From NCBI GenBank assembly GCA_030141605.1, contig JAQGDQ010000838.1:1-64000 (forward strand): a stretch of DNA of 64,000 nt, given 5' to 3'. Below the pieces are notes generated by a model. The model had not been told where the DNA came from and did not search any database. It saw nothing but the letters and a program-made list of their open reading frames with translations. This DNA is from Tubiluchus corallicola. Its lineage: Eukaryota > Priapulida > Priapulimorpha > Priapulimorphida > Tubiluchidae. Below are positions 1 to 13,339 of this stretch, piece after piece (position 1 is the stretch's first letter; each line of letters opens with the position of its first letter). The translations under genes and the position numbers were made by a program.

Positions 1-400
1 ATTTTGTTTTAAAATGTTTCAGTTCTAAGATATAATTACAAAAAAACGAACTATATATGTGTGATTTTGTTTTAAAATGTTTCAGTTCTAAGATATAATT
101 ACAAAAAAACGAACTATATATGTGTGATTTTGTTTCAAAATGTTTCAGTTCTAAGATATAATTACAAAAAACGAACTATATATGTGTGATTTTGTTTTAA
201 AATGTTTCAGTTCTAAGATATAATTACAAAAAAACGAACTATATATGTGTGATTTTGTTTCAAAATGTTTCAGTTCTAAGATATAATTACAAAAAAACGA
301 ACTATATATGTGTGATTTTGTTTCAAAATGTTTCAGTTCTAAGATATAATTACAAAAAAACGAACTATATATGTGTGATTTTGTTTTAAAATGTTTCAGT
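1..400. repeat. 63-bp satellite array, right end of a longer array
   Basis: Head-to-tail copies of a 63-bp AT-rich unit (core TTTCAGTTCTAAGATATAAT, then an A-run, CGAACTATATATGTGTG) fill the left edge and run off the window. About six copies are visible, nearly identical apart from a T/C change (TTTTAAAAT or TTTCAAAAT) and A-run length. The last copy diverges at 401 and passes into the segment that is duplicated at 7.84 kb. Confidence 0.97.
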
Positions 401-2310
401 TTTGGATGTAATTACAAAAAAACCCAACATATATATAACTAACATCACTTATCTAAATTAAATACTATATGTGTATGCAACTACATTAAATTTGTGTTTA
501 TGTACATTTATGTTGTACCATTGGGTTTATACGTCAAAGTTTGATGTTCTGTCTTTAGTTTAAATTATTGAATGTGACTTGTATTCTTAGTATATGATTT
601 TATAGCGTTATATATGTATGTAATTATATCTTTGTAATCAGTGTGTGTATAATGTGAATTGTAATTGTAACGGTAATTATCTAATAAAATATGAAAACAT
701 GAAAAATATGATTCAAATCTCTTAACTGTGAAGCTTTGAAATTGTTTTCTGCCATTAGTTTAAACAATATTTTATCAATCATAAGTACATTTATAACAAA
801 AACAATGGGTACTTAATCAGACGCTGATTCGTTACTCTGTTTCAGAGAGTAGGTACGTCACTTATAAATTTAGTAGGCACACGATTACAAGAACTGTTAG
901 TTATTCGTTAAGTAAGACTGAAATTGAGAAGGTTTGTAACTTGTTGTTTGAATAGCGGGTGTGCGAAAGGGTGGGACAAGTTGGTTATGACGTGTTTGAT
1001 GTTGACGTTAAACTATAAAAATAGAATGAGTGATGACGAAGCTAATGAAAGAAAGAGGAAAGTGCTGGGGTCAGGGGGACGCAAAAGTATAAATAATTCG
1101 CCCTGTAAGGTAGAATTCAGAGTTTATTAATGTGCTACAGATTTAATTTAATTAATTAGAGCGCCCACTTTGTATTACAAACGAAATGACAGCAGATACT
1201 ACAGCATTGTTAGAATCAGGAGACAGTGAGGTATCGCCTCATAGTAGTATTTGGATATGATTCCAAGTGAAAGCATAGTTTTCTGCCAATATGTCAGTTT
1301 GCAGGTTGTGTTTGCCAATTTGCGAGTAACGTAACAAAATCTTTGTGTTTGTAACTGCATGCCCACATTTTAATTAGCAGTAATGTACAGCCGTGATGCA
1401 AGAAGGTAGATAACTCTTAATGCTTCTATCTAAAAATACTTTCGGTGATAAAACTGAACAACTTTGCGCAGCTGTGCTTAACAAATACAGAACTGAATTT
1501 ACTATGACATCTATTCTGTTGTGAGACGCAAGCGGTGGCTATATAACTAAATGGTCAAACAGTGTTACTATGGAACAGAATGGAAAAAATTACGACAACG
1601 AATACAACTAATACGTCAATCAGTTATAATAATAATTCGTGAAGTTGTTAAAAGACGGAAGAAGGAGCAAGTAGACTGGCATTTACTGATTTACTCTTTG
1701 ACCCCCAAAAACATTCTTAATATAGACCAAAAAACATACTCTTAGTATATGTTAAGTTAATATATTAAGTATAATAAGTACATGTTAAGTATATAAGTTA
1801 AATTAATATATGATCTATATGTTGAGAGTCCAGTATAACAAGTACATGTTAAGTATATAAGTTAAATTAATATATGTTCTATATGTTGAGAGTCAATTTA
1901 TTGAGTGTAAGCCATTCAGTAACATAAAACTCTAAATTTATTTAATTATTGTCAACAAAGAAGGTATTTGTGTCCTCTGCAAAGGAAGACGAGCTTTATT
2001 ACTACAAAGAGGCATGTTATTTACATACAAAAGAAATAAAAGTGGACCTAAAAAGAAATAAAAGTGGACCTAATGTTGATCCCTGAGGGAAATCGACTAT
2101 TTTAAGGAGTTTGGAGCATTGATATTGATATCCATCTACTTCAGTGCGTTGGATACAACTTCAACATGTTGTTTGATGTTTGTTTACCTCAAGTTGATGA
2201 TGTCTCACCATAACTCATAAGCCGTTTGTAAATAAGATGTTTGTTTTAGTAGGTGATAGTTGCTTTTATCATCTTTGTTTTCAGGAAAATTGTATGTGGC
2301 GGCATAAGAG
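401..2310. repeat. segmental duplication, copy 1
   Basis: This stretch is nearly identical to 7840-9690, in the same orientation and next to the same satellite. Differences are point changes and small indels, including an extra ~26 bp in this copy (AAAGAAATAAAAGTGGACCT repeated near 2030-2070) and a different block near 1230-1280. No convincing gene is seen. The short ORFs at 924-1130 and 1551-1745 are in both copies, but the second is disrupted in copy 2, so they are probably not coding. Confidence 0.93.
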
Positions 2311-2975
2311 TTTCGTTACACTAAAAATACTACAATAAATGCTACATTACAATAAAAGCTACATTACACTAAAAATACTACAATAAAAGCTACTTTACAC
2401 TAAAAATACTACAATAAATGCTACATTACACTAAAAAATACTACTAGAAAAGCTACATTACACAAAAAATACTACAATAAAAGCTACATTACACAAAAAT
2501 GCTACATAAAAGTTACATTACACTAAAAATACTACAATAAAAGCTACATTACACTAAAATACTGCAATAAAAGCTACATTACACTAAAAATACTACAATA
2601 AAAGCTACATTACACTAAAACACTACAATAAAAGGTACATTACACTAAAAATATTACAATAAAAGCTACATTACACTAAAAATACTACAATAAAAGCTAC
2701 ATTACACTAAAAATACTACAATAAAAGCTACATTACACTAAAAATACTACAATAAAAGCTACATTACACTAAAAAATACTACAATAAAAGCTACATTACA
2801 CTAAAAATACTACAATAAAAGCTACATTACACTAAAAATACTACAATAAAAGCTACATTACACTAAAATACCACAAAAAAGCTACATTAGACTAAAATAC
2901 CACAATAAAAGCTACATTACACTAAAAAATACTACAATGAAAGCTACATTACACTAAAAAATACTACTATATACA
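2311..2975. repeat. 31-bp minisatellite
   Basis: About 21 imperfect copies of a 31-bp unit built from CTACATTACACTAAAAATAC and TACAATAAAAG. Copies vary by A-run length and single substitutions. It starts exactly where the two segmental copies stop matching, so it sits at the duplication breakpoint. Confidence 0.95.
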
Positions 2976-3807
2976 ATACATTCAGTAAAAAAACTTTCGT
3001 GGCTGCCACGTTCATTGATTATTATTTACAAACAGTCTACTGTTCCACATTTTAAAATAACTATATGGTATAATTCGTACGGAACTGACAAAAGTTAGCA
3101 GATGTTTTTTTGGATAAACAATTAAAACAAGTTCCAAAGAGTTTTTGGACCGCCTGTAAATAACAATCTACAACTACATAACAGAGACTATTATTACCCC
3201 ACTTTTACCCTAAATAACCCTCACCAGACAGGGCAACACCAGGTACCATTTTTAAAGTTTTTAACCCGGGCGGCAGTATCGGACTCACGACTTCGCAGAC
3301 GGAAAGCGGACGCGTCACCATTAGATTAAACCTACTAAACAAAACCACTAGACTAGATCTGATAAAGTAATTCCTTATCATCTCATTCTCATTTAGCCTA
3401 CGTTTCAATACGCTTTTAATGGTTCTGATGAATATTTATGGTAATTTTCGTTTTTTACTACTTTTCCAAAGGCAAGTTTAAAAAACAGTTTAAACGCAAC
3501 AATTTTAGTCAGGAATTTAAATGTTTTACAAGTTCAATCTAAGGGAGAGACGTATTCATTTAGTAGTAGTAGTTAGTAACATCTCTATTTGGCATATTGA
3601 GAATCATAACAGAATATTAGGATGCTTAATTAGTGATAGTTGAAAATTAGTGACACTGCTGAAGGCAAATGCGTCAGTGCAAAAATTAAACTATAGGTGC
3701 AAACAAAAAATATATAATATTATATATAATATATATAATGACAATAAAATAAAACTTTAAACTTAAACTTTACATATTTTACGAGTAAAAACAAGGAAGT
3801 CACAAAC
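2976..3807. other. AT-rich unassigned DNA
   Basis: No gene recognised. A LINE-like 3' tail (AATAAAATAAAACTTTAAAC, near 3743) follows a TA-rich run at 3710-3740 and may be the end of a retrotransposon fragment. Confidence 0.4.
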
Positions 3808-4174
3808 GCCAATTGATGATACAGTTGGTCTGTAATAATTCTTACACTACTGAGTTAATAATTCCACACAGCGGATACTACGCTCTCTGGTAACAATTAT
3901 TTTTGCTTTTTCTTTTTTGAAGGCAGCTAACAGTGAACGCATTCCTTACGTACACACGCACATTCACACACACACGCACACACACACATGCACACGCACA
4001 CATGATTTTGCAAAGATATATCAAGAAGTAATGCTTCTGAGGCTTTGCTGCCAATTGATGATACAGTTGGTCTGTAATAATTTTTACATTACTCAGTTAG
4101 TAATTCCACATAGCGGATACTACGCTCTCTGGTAACAATTATTTTTGCCTTTTCTTTTTTGAAGGCAGCTAACA
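3808..4174. repeat. two direct copies of a ~125-bp sequence around a CA microsatellite
   Basis: 3808-3932 and 4050-4174 share a ~125-bp sequence, from GCCAATTGATGATACAGTTG to GAAGGCAGCTAACA, with few mismatches. Between them lies a short CA-rich repeat at 3955-4000. The local arrangement suggests a recent tandem duplication spanning the microsatellite. Confidence 0.9.
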
Positions 4175-5210
4175 TTCATGTCACTAGTCTTTCAGAGCGA
4201 AACTCATTATCAAACGATATGGTTGTGGGAGTTTAGAATCAAAATCTCTCTTTACTGCATCTTGACGAAATCAGTTAATTGAAAAAATAGTCTGTACGAG
4301 TTGAGAGCAGAAAAAATAGGTTTAGCGTTTGCATGGTCGATAACTGTGTTGAATGATGATTAAAAAATTTCTAATTGGCGTAGTTGATATCGCTTTAAGT
4401 TACCTACCTGGTGAGTTTTCCACAAAATTAGTCCACTGGTTTAGAAAAAGTTTTTTACTGCTGTCCTTGCAGACATTGTGCTAAACTCGACTGTTTAGTA
4501 GAACCTTTTTGCGTCAACTCAGTAGAGCTGAAACTCATAGAGGCATAAACTCATTTAGTCATGTTATCAACAAAACAAAGCAAACAAAACAAAGCATACG
4601 AAAGAAAAGTTATTCTTTTATCACTCGTAGCATTGTATATCATTGACATGACAGAAAAGCAGTTTCTTCTGCATCTACTTCAACCACAGCAACATCATAA
4701 GATTTGACGACTAAACTTGAATCACGATAATGCGCATGCGAGTTGACGTGGGTTGCGTAAACAGCACGATTATCTATTGCGCAGTGCTGTTCGGAGAAGT
4801 AATACGTTTCACACGCACAGAGCTTAGAAATTCGACACACGCAGGTGACTTGCTGTTGACACGCGACGGACTTTTTCGTTTGCTACATGACAGATAAATG
4901 CAATTAACTCTCTTACACGCCAATGAAATAGAAAAATTGACGTGCTAGTAAACGAACGAGTTTCATCACAACTTATCCCGCTTGCTATAAACTATAAGTA
5001 TATATATATTCAGTCAGTGAAAGATACTGTACACAATGCGATCCAAACGAAGAAGAAATAAAGACGAACTGTAGTAGACATGAGCGACTAAGAAACACTC
5101 TTTATACAGAAATTAGCTCTCTATATCCAAACTTTACTTACTTATCAGATGATGACAAACTAAAATTATTATTAGGCTCAAACGATTCTGAAATACTCCA
5201 AATTGCTTAT
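4175..5210. other. unassigned DNA
   Basis: I see no gene or repeat here that I can support. The minus-strand ORF at 4640-4840 has no recognisable motif. Confidence 0.4.
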
Positions 5211-7839
5211 AATTTTGTTTTAAAATGTTTCAGTTCTAAGATATAATTACAAAAAAACGAACTATATATGTGTGATTTTGTTTTAAAATGTTTCAGTTCT
5301 AAGATATAATTACAAAAAAACGAACTATATATGTGTGATTTTGTTTCAAAATGTTTCAGTTCTAAGATATAATTACAAAAAAACGAACTATATATGTGTG
5401 ATTTTGTTTTAAAATGTTTCAGTTCTAAGATATAATTACAAAAAAACGAACTATATATGTGTGATTTTGTTTTAAAATGTTTCAGTTCTAAGATATAATT
5501 ACAAAAAAACGAACTATATATGTGTGATTTTGTTTTAAAATGTTTCAGTTCTAAGATATAATTACAAAAAAACGAACTATATATGTGTGATTTTGTTTTA
5601 AAATGTTTCAGTTCTAAGATATAATTACAAAAAAACGAACTATATATGTGTGATTTTGTTTTAAAATGTTTCAGTTCTAAGATATAATTACAAAAAAACG
5701 AACTATATATGTGTGATTTTGTTTTAAAATGTTTCAGTTCTAAGATATAATTACAAAAAAACGAACTATATATGTGTGATTTTGTTTTAAAATGTTTCAG
5801 TTCTAAGATATAATTACAAAAAAACGAACTATATTGTGTGATTTTGTTTCAAAATGTTTCAGTTCTAAGATATAATTACAAAAACGAACTATATATGTGT
5901 GATTTTGTTTTAAAATGTTTCAGTTCTAAGATATAATTACAAAAAAACGAACTATATATGTGATTTTGTTTTAAAATGTTTCAGTTCTAAGATATAATTA
6001 CAAAAAAACGAACTATATGTGTGATTTTGTTTCAAAATGTTTCAGTTCTAAGATATATTACAAAAAACGAACTATATATGTGTGATTTTGTTTTAAAATG
6101 TTTCAGTTCTAAGATATAATTACAAAAAACGAACTATATATGTGTGATTTTGTTTTAAAATGTTTCAGTTCTAAGATATAATTACAAAAAAACGAACTAT
6201 ATATGTGTGATTTTGTTTCAAAATGTTTCAGTTCTAAGATATAATTACAAAAAAACGAACTATATATGTGTGATTTTGTTTTAAAATGTTTCAGTTCTAA
6301 GATATAATTACAAAAACGAACTATATATGTGATTTTGTTTTAAAATGTTTCAGTTCTAAGATATAATTACAAAAAAACGAACTATATATGTGTGATTTTG
6401 TTTCAAAATGTTTCAGTTCTAAGATATAATTACAAAAAAACGAACTATATATGTGTGATTTTGTTTTAAAATGTTTCAGTTCTAAGATATAATTACAAAA
6501 AACGAACTATGTGTGATTTTGTTTTAAAATGTTTCAGTTCTAAGATATAATTACAAAAAACGAACTATATATGTGTGATTTTGTTTTAAAATGTTTCAGT
6601 TCTAAGATATAATTACAAAAACGAACTATATATGGATTTGTTTTAAAATGTTTCAGTTCTAAGATATAATTACAAAACGAACTATATATGTGTGATTTTG
6701 TTTTAAAATGTTTCAATTCTAAGATATAATTACAAAAAAACGAACTATATATGTGTGATTTTGTTTTAAAATGTTTCAGTTCTAAGATATAATTACAAAA
6801 AAACGAACTATATATGTGTGATTTTGTTTTAAAATGTTTCAGTTCTAAGATATAATTACAAAAAACGAACTATATATGTGTGATTTTGTTTTAAATGTTT
6901 CAGTTCTAAGATATAATTACAAAAACGAACTATATATGTGTGATGTTTTAAAATGTTTCAGTTCTAAGATATAATTACAAAAAAACGAACTATATATGTG
7001 ATTTTGTTTCAAAATGTTTCAGTTCTAAGATATAATTACAAAAAACGAACTATATATGTGTGATTTTGTTTTAAAATGTTTCAGTTCTAAGATATAATTA
7101 CAAAAACGAACTATATATGTGTGATTTTGTTTTAAAATGTTTCAGTTCTAAGATATAATTACAAAAAACGAACTATATATGTGTGATTTTGTTTTAAAAT
7201 GTTTCAGTTCTAAGATATAATTACAAAAAAACGAACTATATATGTGTGATTTTGTTTTAAAATGTTTCAGTTCTAAGATATAATTACAAAAAAACGAACT
7301 ATATATGTGTGATTTTGTTTTAAAATGTTTCAGTTCTAGGATATAATTACAAAAAAAAACGAACTATATATGTGTGATTTTGTTTCAAAATGTTTCAGTT
7401 CTAAGATATAATTACAAAAAAACGAACTATATATGTGTGATTTTGTTTTAAAATGTTTCAGTTCTAAGATATAATTACAAAAAAACGAACTATATATGTG
7501 TGATTTTGTTTTAAAATGTTTCAGTTCTAAGATATAATTACAAAAAAACGAACTATATATGTGTGATTTTGTTTCAAAATGTTTCAGTTCTAAGATATAA
7601 TTACAAAAAAACGAACTATATATGTGTGATTTTGTTTTAAAATGTTTCAGTTCTAGGATATAATTACAAAAAACGAACTATATATGTGTGATTTTGTTTC
7701 AAAATGTTTCAGTTCTAAGATATAATTACAAAAAAACGAACTATATATGTGTGATTTTGTTTCAAAATGTTTCAGTTCTAAGATATAATTACAAAAAAAC
7801 GAACTATATATGTGTGATTTTGTTTTAAAATGTTTCAGT
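5211..7839. repeat. 63-bp satellite array, about 42 copies
   Basis: Same unit as at 1-400. Copies are highly homogeneous. Variation is mainly A-run length (3 to 8), loss of GT in the TATATATGTGTG end, and the T/C change. This homogeneity points to recent amplification or gene conversion. The right junction (TTTTGGATGTAATTACA) is the same as at 401. Confidence 0.98.
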
Positions 7840-9690
7840 TTTGGATGTAATTACAAAAAAACCCAACATATATATAACTAACATCACTTATCTAAATTAA
7901 ATACTATATGTGTATGCAACTACATTAAATTTGTGTTTATGTACATTTATGTTGTACCATTGGGTTTATACGTCAAAGTTTGATGTTCTGTCTTTAGTTT
8001 AAATTATTGAATGTGACTTGTATTCTTAGTATATGATTTTATAGCGTTATATATGTATGTAATTATACCTTTGTAATCAGTGTGTGTATAATGTGAATTG
8101 TAATTGTAACGGTAATTATCTAATAAAATATGAAAACATGAAAAATATGATTCAAATCTCTTAACTGTGAAGCTTTGAAATTGTTTTCTGCCATTAGTTT
8201 AAACAATATTTTATCAATCATAAGTACATTTATAACAAAAACAATGGGTACTTAATCAGACGCTGATTCATTACTCTGTTTCAGAGAGTAGGTACGTCAC
8301 TTATAAATTTAGTAGGCACACGATTACAAGAACTGTTAGTTATTCATTAAGTAAGACTGAAATTGAGAAGGTTTGTAACTTGTTGTTTGAATAGCGGGTA
8401 TGCGAAAGGGTGGGTTATGACATGTTTGATGTTGATGTTAAGCTACAAGAATAGAATGAGTGATGATGAAGCTAATGAAAGAAAGAGGAAAGTGCTGGGG
8501 TCAGGGGGACGCAAAAGTATAAATAATTCGCCTTGTAAGGTAGAATTCAGAGATTATTAATGTGCTATAGATTTAATTTTATTAATTAAAGCGCCCACTT
8601 TGTATTATAAACGAAATGACAGCAGATACTACAGCATTGTTAGAATCAGGAGACAGTGAAGTATCCGCCAAATAGCAGTTTCTGCCAGTATGTCAGTTTG
8701 CAGGTCGTGTTTTGCCAATTTGCGAGTAACGTAACAAAATCTTTGTGTTTGTAACTGCATGCCCACAATTTAATTAGCAGTAATGTACAGCCGTGATGCA
8801 AGAAGGTAGATAAGTCTTAATGCTTCTATCTAAAAATACTTTCGGTGATAAAACTTTGCGCAGCTGTGCTTAACAAATACAGCACTGAATTTACTATGAC
8901 ATCTATTCTGTTGTGAGACACAAGCGGTGGCTATATATCTAAATGATCACACAGTGTTACTATGGAACAGAATGGAAAAAATTACGACAGCGAATACAAC
9001 TAATACGTCAATCAGTTATAATAATAATTCGTGAAGTTGTTAAAAGACGGAAGAAGGAGTAAGTAGACTGGCATTTACTGATTTACTCTTTGACCCTAAA
9101 AAACATTCTTAATAAGACCCAAAAACATACTCTTAGTATATGTTAAGTTAATATATGAAGTATATTAAGTATAATAAGTACATGTTAAGTATACAAGTTA
9201 AATTAATATATGATCTATATGTTGAGAGTCCAGTATAACAAGTACATGTTAAGTATATAAGTTAAATTAATATATGTTCTATATGTTGAGAGTCAATTTA
9301 TTGAGTGTAAGCCATTCAGTAACATAAAACTCTAAATTTATTTAATTATTGTCAACAAAGAAGGTATTTGTGTCCTCTGCAAAGGAAGACGAGCTTTATT
9401 ACTACAAAGAGGCATGTTATTTACATACAAAAGAAATAAAAGTGGACCTAATGTTGATCCCTGAGGGAAATCGACTATTTTAAGGAGTTTGGAGCATTGA
9501 TATTGATATCCATCTACTTCAGTGCCTTGGATGCAACTTCAACATGTTGTTTGATGTTTGTTTACCTCAAGTTGATCATGTCTCACCATAACTCACAAGC
9601 CGTTTGTAAATAAGATGTTTGTTTTAGTAGGTGATAGTTGCTTTTATCATCTTTGTTTTCAGGAAAATTGTATGTGGCGGCATAAGAGTT
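7840..9690. repeat. segmental duplication, copy 2
   Basis: Direct copy of 401-2310. It continues without the minisatellite into a more GC-rich stretch at 9690, which suggests that this copy keeps the original right flank. It lacks ~26 bp present in copy 1. Confidence 0.93.
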
Positions 9691-10365
9691 CGTTCTTGTG
9701 TCTCTGGCATACTGGGCATCAAAGCCAAGCTGATCCGCTCGGTAATAAGAGGCTCGTGCAACATCTGGAGAAAGTACCTGCGAGCGTGATGATACAATGG
9801 CCAACAGGAAAGAAGGGAGTATACTCCCGTCGCCTCTGGCACAGGATGATGCATCCTAGGGCAACCTGGAAGCGACACAGGTGGTACGATCGACGCCTGT
9901 GAAATTCCGTCTGATCTACGCTCAAACTTTTATGTAATCAGTTGGGCAGAACAATAACTTTTTCATCTTTAGCTTTTTGCTGTTTGTTACGCTTCTTTTG
10001 ATAACGGTTTCATAAAGTATTCGCTTGATGTATACGACACTACTTCCTGGAGTTTGGGGGACAGAGTGTCTTTTGGACCAAAACTATAACTACTGCTGAC
10101 ATCCTTCAGTGAGCGAGTTGTGTGAGCATGTTACACAGAACTGTCCTCCAACGCAAAGCTGGCGGTGACAGAAAGTCGGATACATCTTCGGTGGAAAAAA
10201 GGATGTGGGTCCATTGAAATGTCAACTGCTATCTGCGCCTGTGCTTTTCTCTGCAAAAGAAAGTATTATTAAAGACTGTAATTAGCTGGTTACAATTACT
10301 AACTACGTAGATTAAGCAGGTTTTGCAGTTGAATCGTTGAAAAATAAGGATTGTGTTAGTTTAAA
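9691..10365. other. locally GC-richer unassigned stretch
   Basis: 9691-9905 is clearly less AT-rich than its surroundings and is open in several frames on both strands at once, so ORF length says little. No domain is recognisable in any frame. It may be a transposon fragment or an old exon. 9906-10365 holds nothing I can name. Confidence 0.35.
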
Positions 10366-10600
10366 CATAATTTATTATAGGATCGGATTAGACAGTTTGA
10401 ACAACATGATTTAGGATCCTCACCACAACAGACTTTATACACTATTTACAAGAACATTTACAGTAAGAATGGACTATACCTACATAAGCTGACAAGTTTT
10501 ACTACAAGAATACATTAGTCATTAGTAGAAAATGACGGTTAGAAAATATTAATGTACGATTATTTAAGACTGATGCATTTAATATCAAATAGAAATTACC
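10366..10600. repeat. dispersed repeat, inverted relative to 32330-32560
   Basis: The ~200-bp segment running from the GATCCTCACCACAACAGA block to GATTATTTAAGACTGATGCA matches the reverse complement of 32330-32560 with few differences. The element type is unknown. Confidence 0.88.
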
Positions 10601-11164
10601 GGAAGCGTTTAATACGTAATATAAAGTTATGTATGCACTGGAATATTTTACAGTTAAGCAGTTAATTTAACAACATAGTTAAATTAGTCTTTTCCGAATA
10701 ATAACAACTTCAATAGATCATTATTTCCTAAGGTAGCTAAGGTATACATGTATTGGGAAAGGTATTGGCTTCATGTAAGGACTGTATTGTCAACACGCTG
10801 TTTAGGTGAGGAGGTACCTGAATTTGTACCAGCATGTAATAGCTGGTAGAGTTTCGATTAATATGAAAGCCTTGCAGAGGAAAAGGTGTTTGCAGTTGCT
10901 CTTTATCCAGGTGAAAAAGACCCTGTTATCAAATGCGTGTATGTACACAATGTGCAAATTAATGACGAATAAATATTACCCACAATTGTATGCAGATAGG
11001 TAAACAAAAATATAAACTTGAGAACTGCAGACTGATTAACATCACTGATAATTATGGTACAGCATGTAATGATTGATACTCGTAATTCTAGAGGTGCAAT
11101 CGACATGGTAAACCTGTCAATACAATCCACAATCCATTTATTAAATAAACAAAATCATTTTATC

Positions 11165-11490
11165 TTATCTTACCTTGTCTTGTCTTGTCTTGTCTTGTCT
11201 CGTCTCGTCTCGTCTCGTCTCGTCTCGTCTCGTCTCGTCTCGTCTCCTCTCCTCTCCTCTCCTCTCCTCTCCTCTCCTCTCCTCTCCTCTCTTCTCTTCT
11301 CTTCTCTTCTCTTCTCTTCTCTTCTCTTCTCTTCTCTTCCCTTCTCTTGTCTTGTCTTCCCTTCCCTTCTCTTTTCTTTTGTTCTCTCCTCTTCTCTCCT
11401 CTCCTCTCCTCTCCTCTCCTCTCCTCTCCTCTCATGTCATCATCTCATCTCATCTCATCTCACCTTACCTCACCCTACCTTACCTTCCAA
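11165..11490. repeat. long polypyrimidine pentanucleotide array
   Basis: The + strand is almost purely C/T for more than 300 bases: (TCTTG)n, (TCTCG)n, (TCCTC)n, (TTCTC)n, then mixed and (TCATC)n. The block changes are stepwise, typical of an array growing with mutated seed units. All long ORFs across it are repeat artefacts. Confidence 0.97.
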
Positions 11491-11606
11491 ATTTTTAACT
11501 CTTGCTGAAAGTGCTGATGTACTGCTGTTTCATCAAGCGGGGAACAAACTATTTGTTCTCTCTCTATCTTTCTCAATTCTTTTTTCCTCCAATTCTAATC
11601 TTTCAT

Positions 11607-11607
<1 letters not shown>

Positions 11608-11646
<39 letters not shown>

Positions 11647-11686
11647 CAGTTGTGGTTGAAGGAGATGTATCCTTCAACCACAACTG
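11608..11686. repeat. TA dinucleotide tract followed by a perfect hairpin
   Basis: A TA run (11608-11644) adjoins a perfect inverted repeat with 17-bp arms (11647-11663 CAGTTGTGGTTGAAGGA and 11670-11686) and a 6-base loop. Confidence 0.93.
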
Positions 11687-11799
11687 CTAATCCATCGGTT
11701 CCACACACCTACGTTCATCAACTGACTCTGAATCCTTGCTTGCTTCCTCACCAGGTCTCCGTCTCCTAAATTCTCCTCCTACAAGCCTTGTTATTTAAA

Positions 11800-12220
11800 C
11801 CACAAGAAAACCCGCCACTTACATACTGCCTTTTTGCATATAGGGCTTGTGTCGGCAGTAATGCTGCATAAAACATGTAAATTTAAACTTCCGCAGTGAC
11901 CGTTAGATGCAGCCATTTTGACGACAAGTTATTTGAACAAGTTTAGATAACACAAAATAAAGTTTGAAAAAATAACACGTCACTAACTGCGTAAAATTTA
12001 AAATTACTGTATCTTGTCAATAAGATTAAAAATACGTCTTGGTTAGTGAGTGGTGCGCCTGGAAGTGAGTCAACGACATTTTACCAATTGGTGAAAATGT
12101 TTTAAATGATATGTAATTTTGTTTTCTAGTTACATCAGCAGGTATGCGAAACGGTATGTAATAAAACTTTGTGAGGAAAGTTTTTTGGGACATAGTTCAA
12201 CATTTCCTTTTCTTCACCTG
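11800..12220. repeat. diverged copy of the 27.9-28.4 kb repeat family
   Basis: Motifs such as GCTTGTGT..AGTAA.GCTG..TAAAAC.TGTAAAT.TAAAC and ACTTTGTG.GGAAAGTT.TTTGGGA occur in the same order here and in the tandem units at 27.9-28.4 kb. Divergence is high. Confidence 0.6.
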
Positions 12221-13339
12221 AATTACGTTGTGTGTATATGACGTCATGTAATGGCGCGGCCGGAACAGTATTGTTAGAGATTTAAAATTGTGCTACCTTC
12301 TTATAAAAAATCTCCAACAACATAATTGTGTAGCTTGTATCGTGTAATCTGAAAACAAATAAGATAATTTTATGTAATTTTGATCAATTTTACGGCGAAA
12401 TCTAAACCAAATTGATCTAATTAACTTTAACAAAGTTTTACGCAAATTATAAAATCTAATCTCTAGTCTAATTAATCTAATCTTTTTAATAAACAAAGGT
12501 TCAAGATTTAAGAAATTACTAAATCAACTTACATGGTGATCTTCTATAAGTGTAATTATGAAATTATAACAACGAATCAATGAATGACGCTAAACAATCT
12601 GTCACTGCAGTGTGTGAATGCCTGAGCGACTCCAATCTACAGGTAAAAGACCGGTCACATGAGGAAACCAATTTATAACAGAAAAGAGGGGCAATACAAG
12701 TTTAAATCAGCACAAAAATGAAAACAAATAAAAAATCCTTTAAAGACGAGTACGATATGCGCTTAAAATTGCTATAAAGTAATATAATCTTTTAAGGCGA
12801 TTTTTCTGAAACCTACTTCAGGTACCCCTTTTACTTCAAGTACCCCTTTTACTTCAGGCACCCCTTTTCTTGTCTTTTAAGTTAATAGATTAGCGGCTGC
12901 TGCAATTCGATCTTTTCATTCTTTATCTTTCATCTAGTTCCACGTTCCATCTTTCATCTAGCACTGATTGCCTGAGTTGTCTTTCTTTCGTTTCATTAAC
13001 TTATCAACTTGGAGATGCTACAAATCCTTCAATGTCCGCCATGATGCTGTCAGAAAAATAATTAACCCACTATATATTTGATATATTTCTTGATTAAATA
13101 TCAGTACAAATTGTTACCGTCATTTATATAACACATACGCTCACAAAACTACAATTAAAACATTGATAGAAACACAAGAAAGAAAACATTAACCTATTTA
13201 CAAACATCACATATTGATGTATAAAATCCATATTTTAAAAATATAATAAAACATAAAAATAATATAAACACCGAATATATCAATAAAGAATAAAGACATA
13301 GATATTTAGAGTAATGCATAAATTGAGAAACATTGATGA
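12221..13339. other. AT-rich unassigned DNA with a short tandem repeat
   Basis: At 12820-12870 there are three imperfect copies of a CCCCTTTTACTTCAGGTA unit. The rest shows no gene. Confidence 0.45.

Noticed and set aside
5211-7839. Regular array resembling CRISPR
   Set aside because: The 63-bp unit is continuous with no unique spacers, and the DNA is eukaryotic.
9583-9925. Four overlapping ORFs on both strands
   Set aside because: Locally higher GC removes stops in all frames; no domain in any of them.
11054-11659. Long ORFs of Ser/Leu or Arg/Glu repeats on both strands
   Set aside because: Created by the pyrimidine pentanucleotide array, which lacks stop codons in several frames.
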